This document shows, in pieces, positions 23,624 through 35,470 of a stretch of DNA of 64,000 nt. The stretch lies in contig CAJINV010000001.1 of assembly GCA_905178155.1 (NCBI GenBank), forward strand, positions 14,504,158-14,568,157, in the 5' to 3' direction. Numbering within the stretch: position 1 is the stretch's first letter; every line of letters begins with the position of its first letter. The position numbers were made by a program, and so were the translations under genes. The stretch comes from Amoebophrya sp. A120. Lineage: Eukaryota; Sar; Dinophyceae; Syndiniales; Amoebophryaceae. The notes under the pieces were generated by a model. It saw nothing but the letters and a program-made list of their open reading frames with translations, was not told the DNA's origin and did no database searches.

Positions 23624-24610
23624 TTAAGATATCCACCCATCAGGCGTCAAAATGTAGTCTAGCTTCTGATCCCAAGCGCACTCGACGCCGTCCGGAAATT
23701 TTTCAGGCAATTGCTCTCGAAATCCATACCCGACGAGAACCGCACGGCGAGGCTTAGGATTCAGTTCCTCATCTCTTGGGCAATCGAAATCGTCTCGATT
23801 GCTATTCCCATACTCGTCATTCAAGCCTTTTTGTTTTTGTAGAGCGTCGCGCTCTACCTTTCGCGCAGATAGGTTCTCTGCGATCCATCTGTCGTAGTAG
23901 CCTGCGCCCTGTCCTATTCGCGACTTTGATCCTGCAGAAAAAGCAACACCGGGCACGACAATGACGTCCATAAGTCTTGCAGCTTCAGCGTTGGCCTCCC
24001 GTCCGTCTTCGGTCGCAAGGTCTAGCGGTGGCTCGGGTATGCCGTAAGCTGAAAGGACCAGGCATTTCTTGATTAGATCATCGAGCGGGCCCAGCAACTC
24101 GGCGCCATCGACATCGTACTTGTGGTGCGGGGGATCATCATCTTCAGCTTGCTTAGGACTAAATTTTTCGGCAACTTGTCTTGTCGTGTCCTGTCCAATC
24201 GCCGCATGGAGATATTCCGCGTCTTTACCGCGTCTTCTACTCGCACTGTCCTCGCTATTCTGATTCAGGGAATCTTTGCCGGCTCCCGCCTTCAGTTCAG
24301 AAAATCCCATGCGCTCAGGTCCAGACACCGTAGGCAGAAAAACGCGCTTTCCATCTTGGAATAGAGCCGTTGCAATGACGTGTTCGGTCCACGCCTCTCT
24401 ACGGCCCTTCTTTTGCATGGGCAGATATATGCCCACACTCGCGGCGTTTTGGTAAACCTCGCTGTTGAGAAAATGCTTCTGCAGTGCGGCACATTGGTCC
24501 GCGACCTCTGCGTCCGAGAGCACTCGAAGCAGCGCGCGCACTTCCTTTCGCAGCTGCGATTTCAACATTTTTGACCGATCAGCGACTGGTGGTGCCACGG
24601 TGCCCGCCAT
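23624..24610 (-). CDS. MTHFS: 5-formyltetrahydrofolate cyclo-ligase (MTHFS)
   Basis: A single exon of 328 aa starts at the ATG at 24610. It catalyses ATP-dependent conversion of 5-formyl-THF to 5,10-methenyl-THF, returning folate to the one-carbon pool. The family pattern is clear: KSQLRKEVRALLR at the N-terminus, then VGIYLPMQKKG (folate side, about 59-69), KRVFLPTV (about 88-95), VIVVPGVAF (about 216-224) and the nucleotide-binding RIGQGAGYYDRW (231-242), and a C-terminal LVGYGFREQL. It is longer than the usual roughly 200 aa because of two hydrophilic inserts (about 110-165 and 245-290). No targeting peptide is obvious, so it is likely cytosolic. It lies co-oriented between the GH2 gene and a small membrane-protein gene. 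Confidence 0.92.
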   Translation of the reverse strand: MAGTVAPPVADRSKMLKSQLRKEVRALLRVLSDAEVADQCAALQKHFLNSEVYQNAASVGIYLPMQKKGRREAWTEHVIATALFQDGKRVFLPTVSGPERMGFSELKAGAGKDSLNQNSEDSASRRRGKDAEYLHAAIGQDTTRQVAEKFSPKQAEDDDPPHHKYDVDGAELLGPLDDLIKKCLVLSAYGIPEPPLDLATEDGREANAEAARLMDVIVVPGVAFSAGSKSRIGQGAGYYDRWIAENLSARKVERDALQKQKGLNDEYGNSNRDDFDCPRDEELNPKPRRAVLVGYGFREQLPEKFPDGVECAWDQKLDYILTPDGWIS

Positions 24611-24755
24611 AATTCGGACGCTCGGGCCGATTAACTGAAAAGATCACCAGAACGAGTTCGCTATTTTTGCTTTTTCTCAAGCTTGTGATGAGTCGAGTCA
24701 AAAGGAAAGGACGCGGCACTAGTTGTGCGTAACGGTTGTAACACTCACAGCAATG

Positions 24756-25217
24756 TTACGAAAGGAGGAGCTCTGCCAGAGGCTGGTGGTGGAACGATTG
24801 CTTCAGGTGCAGCTGCAGGGAAGTGGTACAAGCGTCGCACAATAACCGTAGTAGTTCGCTCATGTAGGAGATAGCGGTAGGAAACAACTCTCTCAATTTG
24901 GATTTAGTCCACGTTAGGCTCCTTGTTAGGCACTGGCACTTCGCTCGCGCGTCCTCTTCGTCCGCTCTTGCCGCACCTGCATACAAAGAAACACACACAT
25001 CTTGAAAACCAGTGACGAACGCATGTTTTTACAAAGCACGTAGATAAGTCCGCCTGTTGCTCAACCAATGCCCATTATTTAATGGAGAATAGGAGCAGGC
25101 CCAGGCCCGCGTTGACAACAGGAAAAAGAAATAAATCCACCACGACGCAGCGCGACGCTTTCTCTCCTCGATCATCGGCACCTCTTTCAACCTCTGACTC
25201 TGACCGCTTCGCCTCAT
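24756..25217 (-). CDS. Small single-pass membrane protein, 132 aa, two exons
   Basis: Exons 25217-25040 and 24976-24756 sum to 399 nt. They join in phase 1 across a 63-nt GT-AG intron (donor GTGCTT, acceptor TGTATGCAG). The start is the ATG at 25217. A charged N-terminus (MRRSGQSQRLKEVPMIEERK) is followed by one hydrophobic segment (WWIYFFFLLSTRAWAC, about residues 27-42), then an acidic patch ADEEDARAK and an amphipathic Leu-rich region (SELLRLLCDA). The profile is that of a signal-anchored protein with an uncharacterised lumenal or cytosolic domain. No family is recognised. The donor is weaker than most in this window, so the second exon is less certain than the first. Confidence 0.48.
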
Positions 25218-26923
25218 CCTGGTCTTGTGATCAATGAGTTTTCATTTTGATCGGAACCGAAGCCGAACGCATGACATGGGTTGGCTGAATCGGGCGAACA
25301 CAGCGGCTACGTGTCACTCAGCGTTACAAGTCAACCGGCGAGAACAAGATTAAAATTAAGATTTAGACTAACACACAATCAAATTTAAGAAGGCGGTCGA
25401 TAGGCCGCGCAGCGGGACTACGTATCCCACCAACAAGGCGTCGGTGGAAGCGCAATCGGGTGCAACACTCATTCAGCTCAGTCACACCCATCCCCTCGGC
25501 GCGCCGAAGGAATGGATGCGAGCACATCAAAGCCGATGAACGGTCGGGGGCCCAACCTACCATGGGCGGCCAGACAGGCTGCAACTGGAGATGAAGACGG
25601 GCAACATAATCCCGGGCCAGCGCCGATATTACAGAACTAAGCAGCGCACCGCGCGCGCTATCGGGCTGAAAGCGGCCCACCCATGAATCAGGAACGGAAC
25701 CCGGCCGCCAGCGCCTGCAAAGTAAGCACGCGCGAGGCCACATCCTAGGCAGCCCGGCGGACGACCGGCCACCATTCGCGCCCAGACGCACGACAATACC
25801 CCAAAGGCCGCAGGGGCTTGCTGGGTGGCAGGCCGACGGGCGGCCGCAGGCGAGCGGGGCCGTTGTCCCCCGCACGACGAGGCTGGCGGGGGCGCCTCTC
25901 TGTCTCTGGCGCGCTCGGGCGCGAATGGAAAGCGGCGAGCTGTTCCCACTCTTCCATCGATATGCCCACAAAGCAAATCACGCGCGCAGCCGGCTTCCTC
26001 TGGCGGGTTTCCACGGCGCACCCGCCGGCCGCGCAAGCGTTCCCGACGCGCCAAGACCTAGGCGCAACAACTGGAGCACGCGGAAGCCGGCGCCCCTGGA
26101 TGCCTGCGCCTGCGTTACTCACACTCTCCTTGCTCGCGCTGCTCGCGCCGGCCCATACTAACTCGCTGCCATTTCTGAAGCCTCAAACTAGGCCCAAGAA
26201 AAAAACGGCACTTTTACTCTCCTGAGATGAAGATATACGCTCGGAATTAAGTATGATGCGGGAAACCAACAGACTAGGGCGGTAGGTTCCTCTCGTCACT
26301 AGTTTTCCTCAACATGCTTGAGATGGGTCGAAGCCAAGACCTGGTCTTGGCTCTCGCGATGAATACGCAACACTCACAACATCAATACGCAAGAAACAAG
26401 AGCGAGGCTGGTGGAACGCTTCCTGTAGCAGATGCAAGCGTAGCCATACAACCACAAACCAACACCAGCGCGGTAGAGCGGCACACAGGGCCTTCTTGTT
26501 CTTTAACGCATACTCTTTTGCTAGAAAGGTGCCAATTGCCTCTCAGCAGATTTTCAATTCGGAAACGGAAACTATTACAGCCCTCGTCTACTTTGTTCTG
26601 GTAGTGGTAGATGCAAAATGGTTTCTCCTTCTGTCGCGACGAAAGAAACCTGTAGAGCCTAGGACCACGAAGGCGGTCGTCATCTTGATCTGTATCATAA
26701 ACGTAGAGAATAGATGCCGTAAAGGTAAACTAGATACGTATGTTACTTATTCGCAACATCTACATCAGTGGAAACTTGTTTAATATTGTCTTTGCTAAAA
26801 GTAAAACATCAATTCCGGATGCTGATCATGTTACAATACTTTTGTTTGATGCAGTTTTAAATCAAAGTATTCAGCTTCAATCACCCAATCAAGTTCTCAC
26901 TACAAGTGGCGTTGGCTCCAGGT
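25218..26923. other. Intergenic stretch containing a GC-rich island
   Basis: From about 25390 to 26160 the base composition jumps to strongly GC-rich, with overlapping open frames on both strands (for example minus 25971-25363). It falls back to AT-rich sequence on both sides. I recognise no domain in any frame and see no terminal inverted repeats. It may be a repeat family member or a foreign insert. The rest (26220-26920) holds nothing recognisable. Confidence 0.45.
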
Positions 26924-29900
26924 TCAGAACGGCTCGACCGGATACCCAGTGTTCAGCGGACTGCAGGTGTTCACGCGTCCCCACAGCAGCGCCTCCTTGA
27001 GCGCGACACAGCTCTGCCCGTCCTCGAGAAGGAACGAGGGGCCCCGGATTACTTCGTTGCTGAGCACGCTGACCGGCGCCTCCCTCTCCGAAGGTAGCAA
27101 AGACCCAGCCAACATCATGGATGGACCGCCGAGACCTGTTGTCAAGAATCAATGATGGGACGAGTCTTCTTCTCTAAGTCATTCTATCCGCTCCGTCCGA
27201 TTCAAGAGAGAACTCAAACAGCAGGTAACACATGAACACGCAAGATATGCATGGATTCCGCGCGGTCGCGGTGCTCGAGGTGGAGACGTTCTAGAACAAC
27301 AACTTTTGGGTGCTGAATCACCACAAGGATTGCCAGACGAACCACAGTGGCAGCCAAGCAACGTACAACTACTTACCATTCCAAACTTTGTCCTCGATCA
27401 TGTCTAGGAGCCAGTGCGCGTTTGCCTTGTTGCCCAAGGCTGGCGAGACCGCCGTCGGATTGTTTGCAGCCGCGCTGCTGACCCATGCGAGGTGGTCCTG
27501 CACCAGTTTCATCAGGCTGGTGGGTATTTCCGCCCCCTGAACAATGCCGAGCTTCTCCATGGTTTTGACATCCCGCGGAAAGCACTTTGCGTGCATGACG
27601 GCGTCCAAAGCAAACAGCTCCGCCGCGGAAACCGGAAACGCCAGCTGCCGGTGCACGACGATGTTTTGGATCGTCTGCGCAAACGCGTGTAGCACCTCCA
27701 CGTAACCACTGGTGAGCGCCACCACAAAGCCCGAATACGCGGCACACGCCAGAAGGGACACGACCACCTGCACGGAGAGCTGGGTGAGATTGCAGCACTC
27801 GAGAACGGCAAGCAGGGAGCGGACTTTTGCGAGGTCGCCGGTCTCACGTGACGCAATTTCGATGATCATCGTATCGAGCGCCGTCTGCGCCGCCCACTCA
27901 AACTCACCGAGCTGGAGCGCCAATTTGGTAAGCTCGATCGAATCGTGTGTCGGCGAAGCTTTCATCCTGTTTGCGTTTTTGATTGGTGTGCGTGACACGT
28001 CAATATTTTCGTAAAGTTGTCGTGCAAATTTTTAGCGCAGCATGATGGTCACGGTCATAACACAGCCGAAAACTAAAGCTACCGGCTGCAAAAACTAGAA
28101 AAATAGGTACGACTCGAATCGCCCCCGCAATTCTTGATTGTTTCCGTCCACGCCCAGGTTTCCGCCCGCGCGGGGGCAGCGAACCCCCTTTGCCAGGAGC
28201 TCGGCGCGGTGGAGGCTGGAATCCGTTCCGCTCATGGTAAAGAGCTCGTGTGCGCGCTCGCGTAGCTTGTAGCGCTCACACTGCTTCGCCAGCAGCTCCA
28301 TAGCCATCCGAGCCTTCGTTGAGATTTCAGAAGAGTCGAACGAGGAAGATCGATCGCGACCCCTTGATGTCGGTGGTTCGCCGCCGCTGCCGCGCGTCGG
28401 ACTGCGCGATCCGCCACTTTCTCGCCCCGGTGAGCCCCTGTTGCTCGATGAGGACGCGGTGGGCTTCTTGAGCAAGCTGTAGCAGACGTGATACAACAGT
28501 ATCTCGTTGCCGCGTAACAACATGTCCAACCCTGCTTCCACCGCGTTCACCGAGAAAAGCAGGCAGGCGGCGGCAACCGGCTCTGCGCTTGCATAGTATT
28601 GGTCCGCGAGTTTCTGTGACACCGAATGCAAGCGCTGGGTGCGCGAGGAGCCACCGCCTGCGGAGGAAGAGCTCGCGGTTGCAGAAGTTCCGATAAGCAC
28701 ACCGCCTGGACCTCGGATAGGTGAGTTGCTTCCAGCGGCGCCCTGATGTTCATCCGGAGGAACACTATGCAGCTGAGCCATCACTCCTGCACCGCCACCG
28801 CTTCCGCCCGCGACAGCAGCCGAAGTGAAAAACGCTCCGTCGGCTTGCGTCTTTGCGGTAGTGAGTGCTTCACTAAGCATGCTTTCGCGCAAGTACCCGT
28901 CCACCAGCTCGTCGGCGTTTTCCGTCGCAAGCAGTCCGACTGCGCGCCCCTCGATCGAGAGACAGTAGCCCTTGCGCTGCAGGTAATCGCGATACATCTT
29001 TTGCCAAAACTCCGTGGACACCATAGGCGCCGCCATGATGGCCTTTTCCCACTGGTCCGCTTGTGCCATGAATTCGCAGTATTGGCGCACGTTGCCGACG
29101 CGCAGCATCATTTGCGCGGCGTTCTGCAGCCGCTCCTCCTTCTTCATGCCGCTCCCGATTTGCCCTGACTGCGACGCCAGGGAGAGTGCCTGCGTCTTCA
29201 CCTGGGCAGATAAAACGTTCTGGTGCCAGATTTGCGTAGAGGAGTCCACGGTCAGTGCCGCGTTCACACTCGGCCGCCGATTGAGGTCGGGGCGCACGTT
29301 CATAATCACGTCAACGTCCAGCCGGCCGCCCGATTTCTTCGGCCCGGCGGTGCACGAAATCGTCCGGTGGATGTCCATTTCATCAGTGCCTGCAGTTCCG
29401 GCGCCCATGCTGGAAACACCACTACTCGGTCCTCCCGCCACGCCAGCTGTTCCTAGCGTGATGCAGTGTTCCAGCAACGCCCAGATGTCGTCCAGGTTGG
29501 TCCGAAAGTGGAAGAAGTTGAAGAGCAAGCGGTACACACGGAGCACGCGCAGTGGGTGCGGCGGCAAAGTGCTGATTGCGTAGAGCAGCCGCTGGAAGCC
29601 CTCCCCGAACAGCAGAAGGTTCTCCGTGTGCGGGTACAGCACCGGCGACCGGTTCGTGGAGGTTCCGCCCACCGTGATGTGCTTCATGAAGGGCCACGTG
29701 GCCTCGATGGGGTTGGGACTCGGCGGCGTGTTGGTCGCGAAGAACTCGGGGCCACAGACCGAGGGCACCGCGTCCGCACTGCCGGCCAGCTTGCCCAGTT
29801 CCTGGGGCGCCAAGACACCCGCGAGCAGGTACGGTGCGGCGATTTCCTCCAAAGTCCAAAAGCGAATGGTGGTGTCTCGCGAGCTGGAGACGAACATGAA

Positions 29901-32900
29901 GGGCCGCATGGGGTGCGCATCCAGGCCATACACGTCCGCGTGGTGCTGCCGTGCCGTGTACAGACAGATCCCCTGCGAGACGTCCCACACCCGGATGCTC
30001 TCGTCCCAGCTCCCGGACAGCAAAATTTGGCACACCTCCGCGTGCCAGCACAGGGCGCGCACGAAGCTCCGGTGTCCGCACAGGCGGATGCACTCGCACT
30101 GCTTGTCCACGTCCCAAACGCGGATGGTGGTATCGTCGGAGCCGGAGGCAAGCAAGTTGCGGAAGAACGGGTGCCACGTCACGTTGAAGACCCTGCCGGT
30201 GTGCCCGGAAAGCGCGAACAGGGGCTGGTGGTGGTGGGGGAAGACCTTGGTGTCCCAAACGCGAACCAAACCGTCCTGGCAGGCGGTGCAGAAAATGTTG
30301 GTGCTGTGCGGGTTAAACGCCACACCGATGACCACCAGGGGGTGTCGGTACGACCGTCGTGGACACTTGTCGCTGATACTCGTGATCACCGCGAAATTGT
30401 CGCACCCGCCGGTGGCAATCAGGTTCGGGTCATCGGGACACCAGTTCAGTCGGTACGACCTACATAAGTAGTTAACAGATAATTCCGATGAAAACTGAAT
30501 AAACTGCAGTTTGGTATTATGACGGCAGCAACGTGCCCAACGCCCAACTTACCCATGGGGGATCAAAAAAAAAATTTCGGTGTGTCTTAGATATATGATA
30601 TAGATATTTCTATAAGATAGGCAGTTGAACTAGTTATATAATTTAAGTAGCTAGAAAAGGCGTTTTTTAAGGGTTTCAGGACGCTACTCCGCCGATATTC
30701 AGCTCCACGGATTCGCCTCGGTTGTCTCCACGCCGGGGCGCCGGGATACTGCACACGAAGGCGTGGCGTAGATAGGGCACGAAGCTTCGCAGGGGGCAGA
30801 GGATCGGCGGCCAGCTTCCTGTGGCGAGGCAGCGGGACGACATCATTGCGACGGCCGTGTCGCACCTTGCCGCCCTTTTCTGTGTTTTGTTTGTGCCTTG
30901 CTGCCGCTTTCCGCCGAGCTTGGGAGCCATTTTGTGAGGCTATCCAAAGCGCCCCGGCTTCGTTGTGTTCCTACCTGGGCAGATTGACCTCACACAGGAC
31001 AACACGAGAGTCCGGGATCCCCGTCCGCGATGCCCCTCCGAGATGCCCCCTTTTTGGCAAGGGACAAAACGACCACAGCGTCGGGGCTAGGGGTAAAAGT
31101 ATGCCCTGCGGGAGGCCCTGTGTGGACCCCCTCCCGCGGACCCCCCCTCGCGCCCCCGCCTCTCGCCTGCGGCCCTGCAGGCCGCGGCCTGCGGACCATG
31201 TTGCACTTGGCTTGCGGGTGCTTTTTGGCGAACCCCCCCTGGCAGCAGATGGCACGCTGCTCAGCCTTTTCTCATAAGCAGGGCGCGCGGCTTTGCGTGT
31301 CTACCGTGCCGGCTTGCCGTCAGCCATCCCCTGGATGCGGCTAGCTGCGCCAAACCTTCCACAGGCCACGCACAATGGAAAGCGCGGGCAGTAGACAGAC
31401 GCTACGCCATGGGGCTCTTCCTCGGTTTTTTGCTAGGGTTCTGCGGCGAATCCGTGGAGCTGGATATCGGCGATGTAGCGTCCCGGAAGTTGTAAAAAAC
31501 GCCTTATATAGATAAGCTATTAACCTAGCTAAAAACAAATCACTTTTACTAGCTAGTCAATGTACCACTACCTTATTTACACCGAAAAAAAAAAACCGCA
31601 ACCCTTTGGGTAACTTGCCTGTTGGGCACGTTACTGCCGTCATAGGTATAGTACATTTTTGGTCTTCACTACACTACCTAGACGACGATCCTAGACGCAG
31701 CAAATGAAATGGCAGTACTAGGATCAGTTTGTCGACTTCAAATCTTCCATTCGGCATGCCCACCAACATGTTCATCACACGAAAAAACGAAAATCTCTTT
31801 ACGCGAGGTTCCCGTCGTGGGCTTTGTATTTGAGAATGAGCGCGCCGGTCTCTGCCTTCCACACGAACAAGTTCCCATACCCGGACACCGCAGCGATCAT
31901 GCTGCCGTCGCGACTGAAGGCAACCGCGTACAAAATTCCGTCCCCGGCGTACATTTCGCGGAAGCTCTCCCGCTTGGCCACGTTCCACAGCCGCACGTAC
32001 CCGTCGTAACTGACGGTCGCGAACACGTTGCAATTTGCGGGGCAAAAGCACAAGTCAAAAATCGTCTCTGAGTGCGCCGCGCTCGTGGTGAACTGCGGCC
32101 GGAGAGTGGTGATCTTGGTCGCACCGACCCCCCCGGTCCCCGTGTTGGAGGTGACGTCCAGCAGCGTAACCGCGCCATTCGTGTGCGCCACCAGAAGTCG
32201 CTCCGGGTTGTTGGTTGCAAACCGCGTCACCGTGAAGATAGGGCCCTGACTGCCGGCCTTCAGTTTTTCCAGCGGCTTCGGTTGCGAGGCGTTCCACAGC
32301 TGCAGGGTCGCAGTTTTGGCATGGCACGTGAGGAAGTTACCCGGCTGTGATGGCAACCAGAGAATCTTCTCCACCGGATTGAAGTTGCCGCTGGAAGAAC
32401 TACCTCCCGGCGCGGAACCATTGCCACCGTTGCCGCCACTACCCGCTCCGGAAATGGCGCCGCCGCCCCCGAGGCGCTCGAACGCGAACAGTATCGCGCC
32501 ATCGGCGGCCGCCAGGAGAAAGAGCGACCCATCGCTGAAGGCCGTGATCAAATAATCCTCGCAGAGCGGATCCTTCGCCATGCAGTCGCAGCGCGGGCCC
32601 TGCTTGGACTGTTCGGGGTGCGTGAACAGAACCTTTTTCGTTCCCATCACGACGTTGCCGCCACTCTTCGCAGGCGGTTGCTGTGGACAGGTCACGCGGC
32701 AGAGCTGGCCGTCGTGCGTGCCCACGAGAAGCTCGTCCGGCCCCTGCCACTCGAAGCAGCTCCACGCGGCGTCGGAGAACTTGACAACGCGATTGGTATC
32801 GGAGGCCCACCGGTAGAGCGACCCGTCGGAGTATCCCATGCACAGCACCTCGGCCTGCGGGTTCCGCTGCAGTCCTTTGTAGCGCCCGTTCCACCGGATA

Positions 32901-33486
32901 CGATCGCACAGCGCCACGCCGACCAAAGAACCTTCTGCTGCGGGGTGAGCCACCATCTCCTCGCGTTCCTCGGCGACATTCCAAATCACCACCTGCAAGG
33001 AAAACGTATTCGTCTTTTTTCAACACATTGACATTGCACGACGCGTCTTCGACTAGTACATCGCAATGTCCATACTACCAGCTAGCGCTCGCTGCATAGA
33101 AAGATCTGCAACGAAACTCAAACTTCATTCATACTGCGAAAAATGTGGCGCGGGCGCCCACTTCCAAGTAATCTCCAGTATTAGCAGCTAACAGAGCAGG
33201 TCTAGTACAAGAACAATATATCAACTTGTCCTTGTACCTTCCCATCTGACCCGGCGGTGACGATCGCGTTGTAGTTGTGGGACGCCCATTCCAGGCAACG
33301 GATGGATTTCGTGTGGCCCGTCAGGATCTTCCATAGTCTGGGCTTGTCGGTGCTGTCTTTTCTGTAGAGGTAAACGGCAAGCGTTGATGCGTAAGCGAAG
33401 TAAAGCGTTCCCCCGTCGACCGCAGAGCCTATCACTTCCTTGTGCCAACACTGCACCCCCGCGGGCAAGATGTTGATTTGCCGCAT
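26924..33486 (-). CDS. WDR17-like WD40-repeat protein, five exons
   Basis: Exons 33486-33238, 32992-31803, 30459-28111, 27966-27377 and 27135-26924 sum to 4590 nt (1529 aa). Donors are GTACAA, GTAAAG, GTACCT and GTAAGT; all acceptors are AG and all phases agree. The N-terminal two thirds carry WD repeats such as TGHTKSIRCLEW, SGHTGRVFNVTWHP with SDDTTIRVWD, SGSWDESIRVWD and HHADVYGLDAHP with SRDTTIRFW. Repeat order and the linker YRLNWCPDDPNLIATGG match WDR17 as I know it. The C-terminal third is an alpha-solenoid with Ser/Gly-rich inserts, and the chain ends PLNTGYPVEPF. Human WDR17 is about 1300 aa and poorly characterised; a scaffold role is inferred from the fold. Intron 2 (1343 bp) contains a TIR transposon. 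Confidence 0.85.
30518..31644. mobile_element. Non-autonomous TIR DNA transposon in intron 2 of the WDR17-like gene
   Basis: Terminal inverted repeats of about 200 bp (30518-30720 and 31442-31644) begin TATGACGGCAG and AACGTGCCCAAC. They stay recognisable inward to CAGCTCCACGGATTCGCC. A 5-bp target duplication GGTAT flanks both ends (30513-30517 and 31645-31649). The 720-bp core is GC-rich without a plausible transposase. It lies wholly inside an intron, 53 bases from the acceptor, and does not disturb the splice sites. Confidence 0.8.
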
Positions 33487-33782
33487 AACCTCTCTTCGTC
33501 TTCCACAAGCACGATAACGAACTGCTGCTGAATCTTCGACTTGTTCCGTTTTTGCTTTTCGATCACGAGAACCGTCATAATAGTCACAAACTCGTCATCA
33601 TGTGAATTCAAGTTCAGTGCGAAAGCAAAGGCACAGCAGGACGAGAAGGGGTGTGATCATTATGTTTCTGCTACATGACGATGAGTCGCAGCTTGTAGCC
33701 TATCGTATCATGTTTTCTCTCCTTTTCGTGTTGAACTTCGTAATTTTCAATTTTATGTACGTATTACTGCCTCGTCAAAGAA

Positions 33783-34059
33783 CTAGGATCTCTTGCTTCC
33801 GACGTATTGGCAGCACACCAAGGAGTCCTGCCCGAAATCTTTGCTAAACTTGTTTGCGGCAGGGCGCGGGTAGCGCAGGTGGTCGTGGTCATGATCGCGC
33901 ACCGGGATGAACACAGCTGAATATGCGATGATCACACAATCGTCCATCAGTGCCCACCTCCACGCGATGGTCAGCCCAGCGTGTTTCGTGAGTGGGTACT
34001 TTGATTTCATCACTGCTATGTCGTATGTCCCTTCGCCTAAACGCAAAATTTGTTTTGAA
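33783..34059 (-). CDS. Terminal exon of an unrecognised gene
   Basis: A 277-nt terminal exon begins after the acceptor GGTGAAG (preceded by a T-rich tract) and ends TAG at 33785-33783. It encodes about 92 residues: SKQILRLGEGTYDIAVMKSK, then an amphipathic to hydrophobic stretch (WRWALMDDCVIIAYSAVFI) and a His/Asp-rich RDHDHDHLRYPRP, ending VCCQYVGSKRS. Composition strongly supports coding. Upstream exons should lie at 34060-34330. Candidates are an ATG frame with MKTNTMHSAPLDHQN near 34297 and a segment with LIDDCIGVA near 34160, but I found no phase-consistent chain. Family unknown. Confidence 0.5.
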
Positions 34060-35470
34060 CTTCACCGGAAACAAACAAAATCACAACTTGAGTGTCAATG
34101 CGTCTGCGGCCCACGTGGTCAAAAGAGCGTAAGTACGGCAACACCAATGCAATCGTCGATCAGCACAATTATACTAGATACCATAGATTATAATCGGAAG
34201 GAGCGTGCCGCGACGCGCGGCAGCATGCAATCTGATTTCTTTTTTACGGACAGCAGCATATTCTGGTGATCTAACGGAGCACTATGCATTGTGTTCGTTT
34301 TCATTCTGCAGCAAGCCACCGCTACCGTATACAGTTCCCGTGTTCGGATATCAAAGTCATCTAAAATTTAGGCTTCGTAAATCACTTGCATACAGTGGTC
34401 ACCAGGAGAAACATATGACTGCTCGATAGAAGGGTATTAGACTGAAGATCAACAGAAAACTATACCAGTGAAACTTTGAGTGCTAGTGAAACCATATGCA
34501 TTTCCGACATGCGAGGAGTGCTAGTGAAACCAAAATCATAGCAAACAAAGGAAATGGAAATCAATGAAATTTTTCAGACAGCAATATCAATATTACGAGT
34601 AACGCACCTATAAGTTGCTAACCCTCTACTTGAACAAACAGAAACACGGAACAGTACAAGTGGATCAGACCCAAAAATAGTGTACCAGTTTCAAAGCCTG
34701 AAAAACCGCGTGTCCTGGTCCTCAAACCAGGACCACAAATCTCACAGGTAGAACATCCATATACGCTAGTAGTGCCTCCGTGTCAGAATCAGAAACTAAC
34801 AGAGTTTGATCATCACTAAATCTAAATGGAAATACTACGTACTTCTTGGTTGTGCATGTGCTTGTGGTGCTGGTCACCAGCACCACAAGTCAGTCATCTT
34901 AATAGGAGGACGGGTAGAGATATCGCGGAGGTGTATCCACGTCACACTCATTCCATCGTCTCTCTTCGGTACTACATTGCTATCTACCCATGCGTGGTCA
35001 ATTCTAGGTGGAAACGGAAGAGAAAAAACAAGTTCTGCAATCGATTGGAAAAAGTGAATGTATCTGTTCATGGTATTCACACTAAAAAAGCGCAAACGTT
35101 TTCTCCGGTACATTCATCGGTCGCTAAGCCGCTCCTGTACCAGAACGATAATATGCGCATAGGAACAGAGATCATGAAGTAGGAATGGAATCCATCTCCA
35201 TGATATTTTTTTATTGATACTTTGAGGCCCATTCTGACAAAGGTATTTCTATATCGAATTCGGGCGCCAGTATGCAGCGCAGGCATTAACTGCGAAAATC
35301 TAGTCTACAGAAAAGCCTATGCCTACACACCACTGCTGACAACAACATCAACAAGACATCTTTACTTGTTTGGGCTCTGCAATGCCAAAACTGTGAAACT
35401 TTTTTCTTGAAAGTTGTATAGCACAACAAGAAGAGTGAACAACACACTCATGAAGTTGAAGTAGAAGTGC
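34060..35470. other. Mostly non-coding stretch
   Basis: The first 300 bases probably hold the missing 5' exons of the 33783-34059 gene. The rest is AT-rich without a convincing frame. It contains a perfect palindrome at 34861-34889 and a smaller inverted repeat near 34710-34735 (TCCTGGT/ACCAGGA). Confidence 0.45.
34861..34889. repeat. Perfect 29-bp palindrome
   Basis: Two 14-base arms, CTTGTGGTGCTGGT and its exact complement, are separated by one base. It could extrude as a hairpin or cruciform. Function unknown. Confidence 0.85.

Noticed and set aside
25363-26225. Overlapping 125-200-codon frames on both strands
   Set aside because: Explained by GC richness; no recognisable domain, no splice context, and several frames are open at once.
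29466-30467. Plus-strand 333-codon frame and minus-strand 278-codon frame
   Set aside because: Shadows of the WD40 exon 30459-28111, which carries clear WD repeats.
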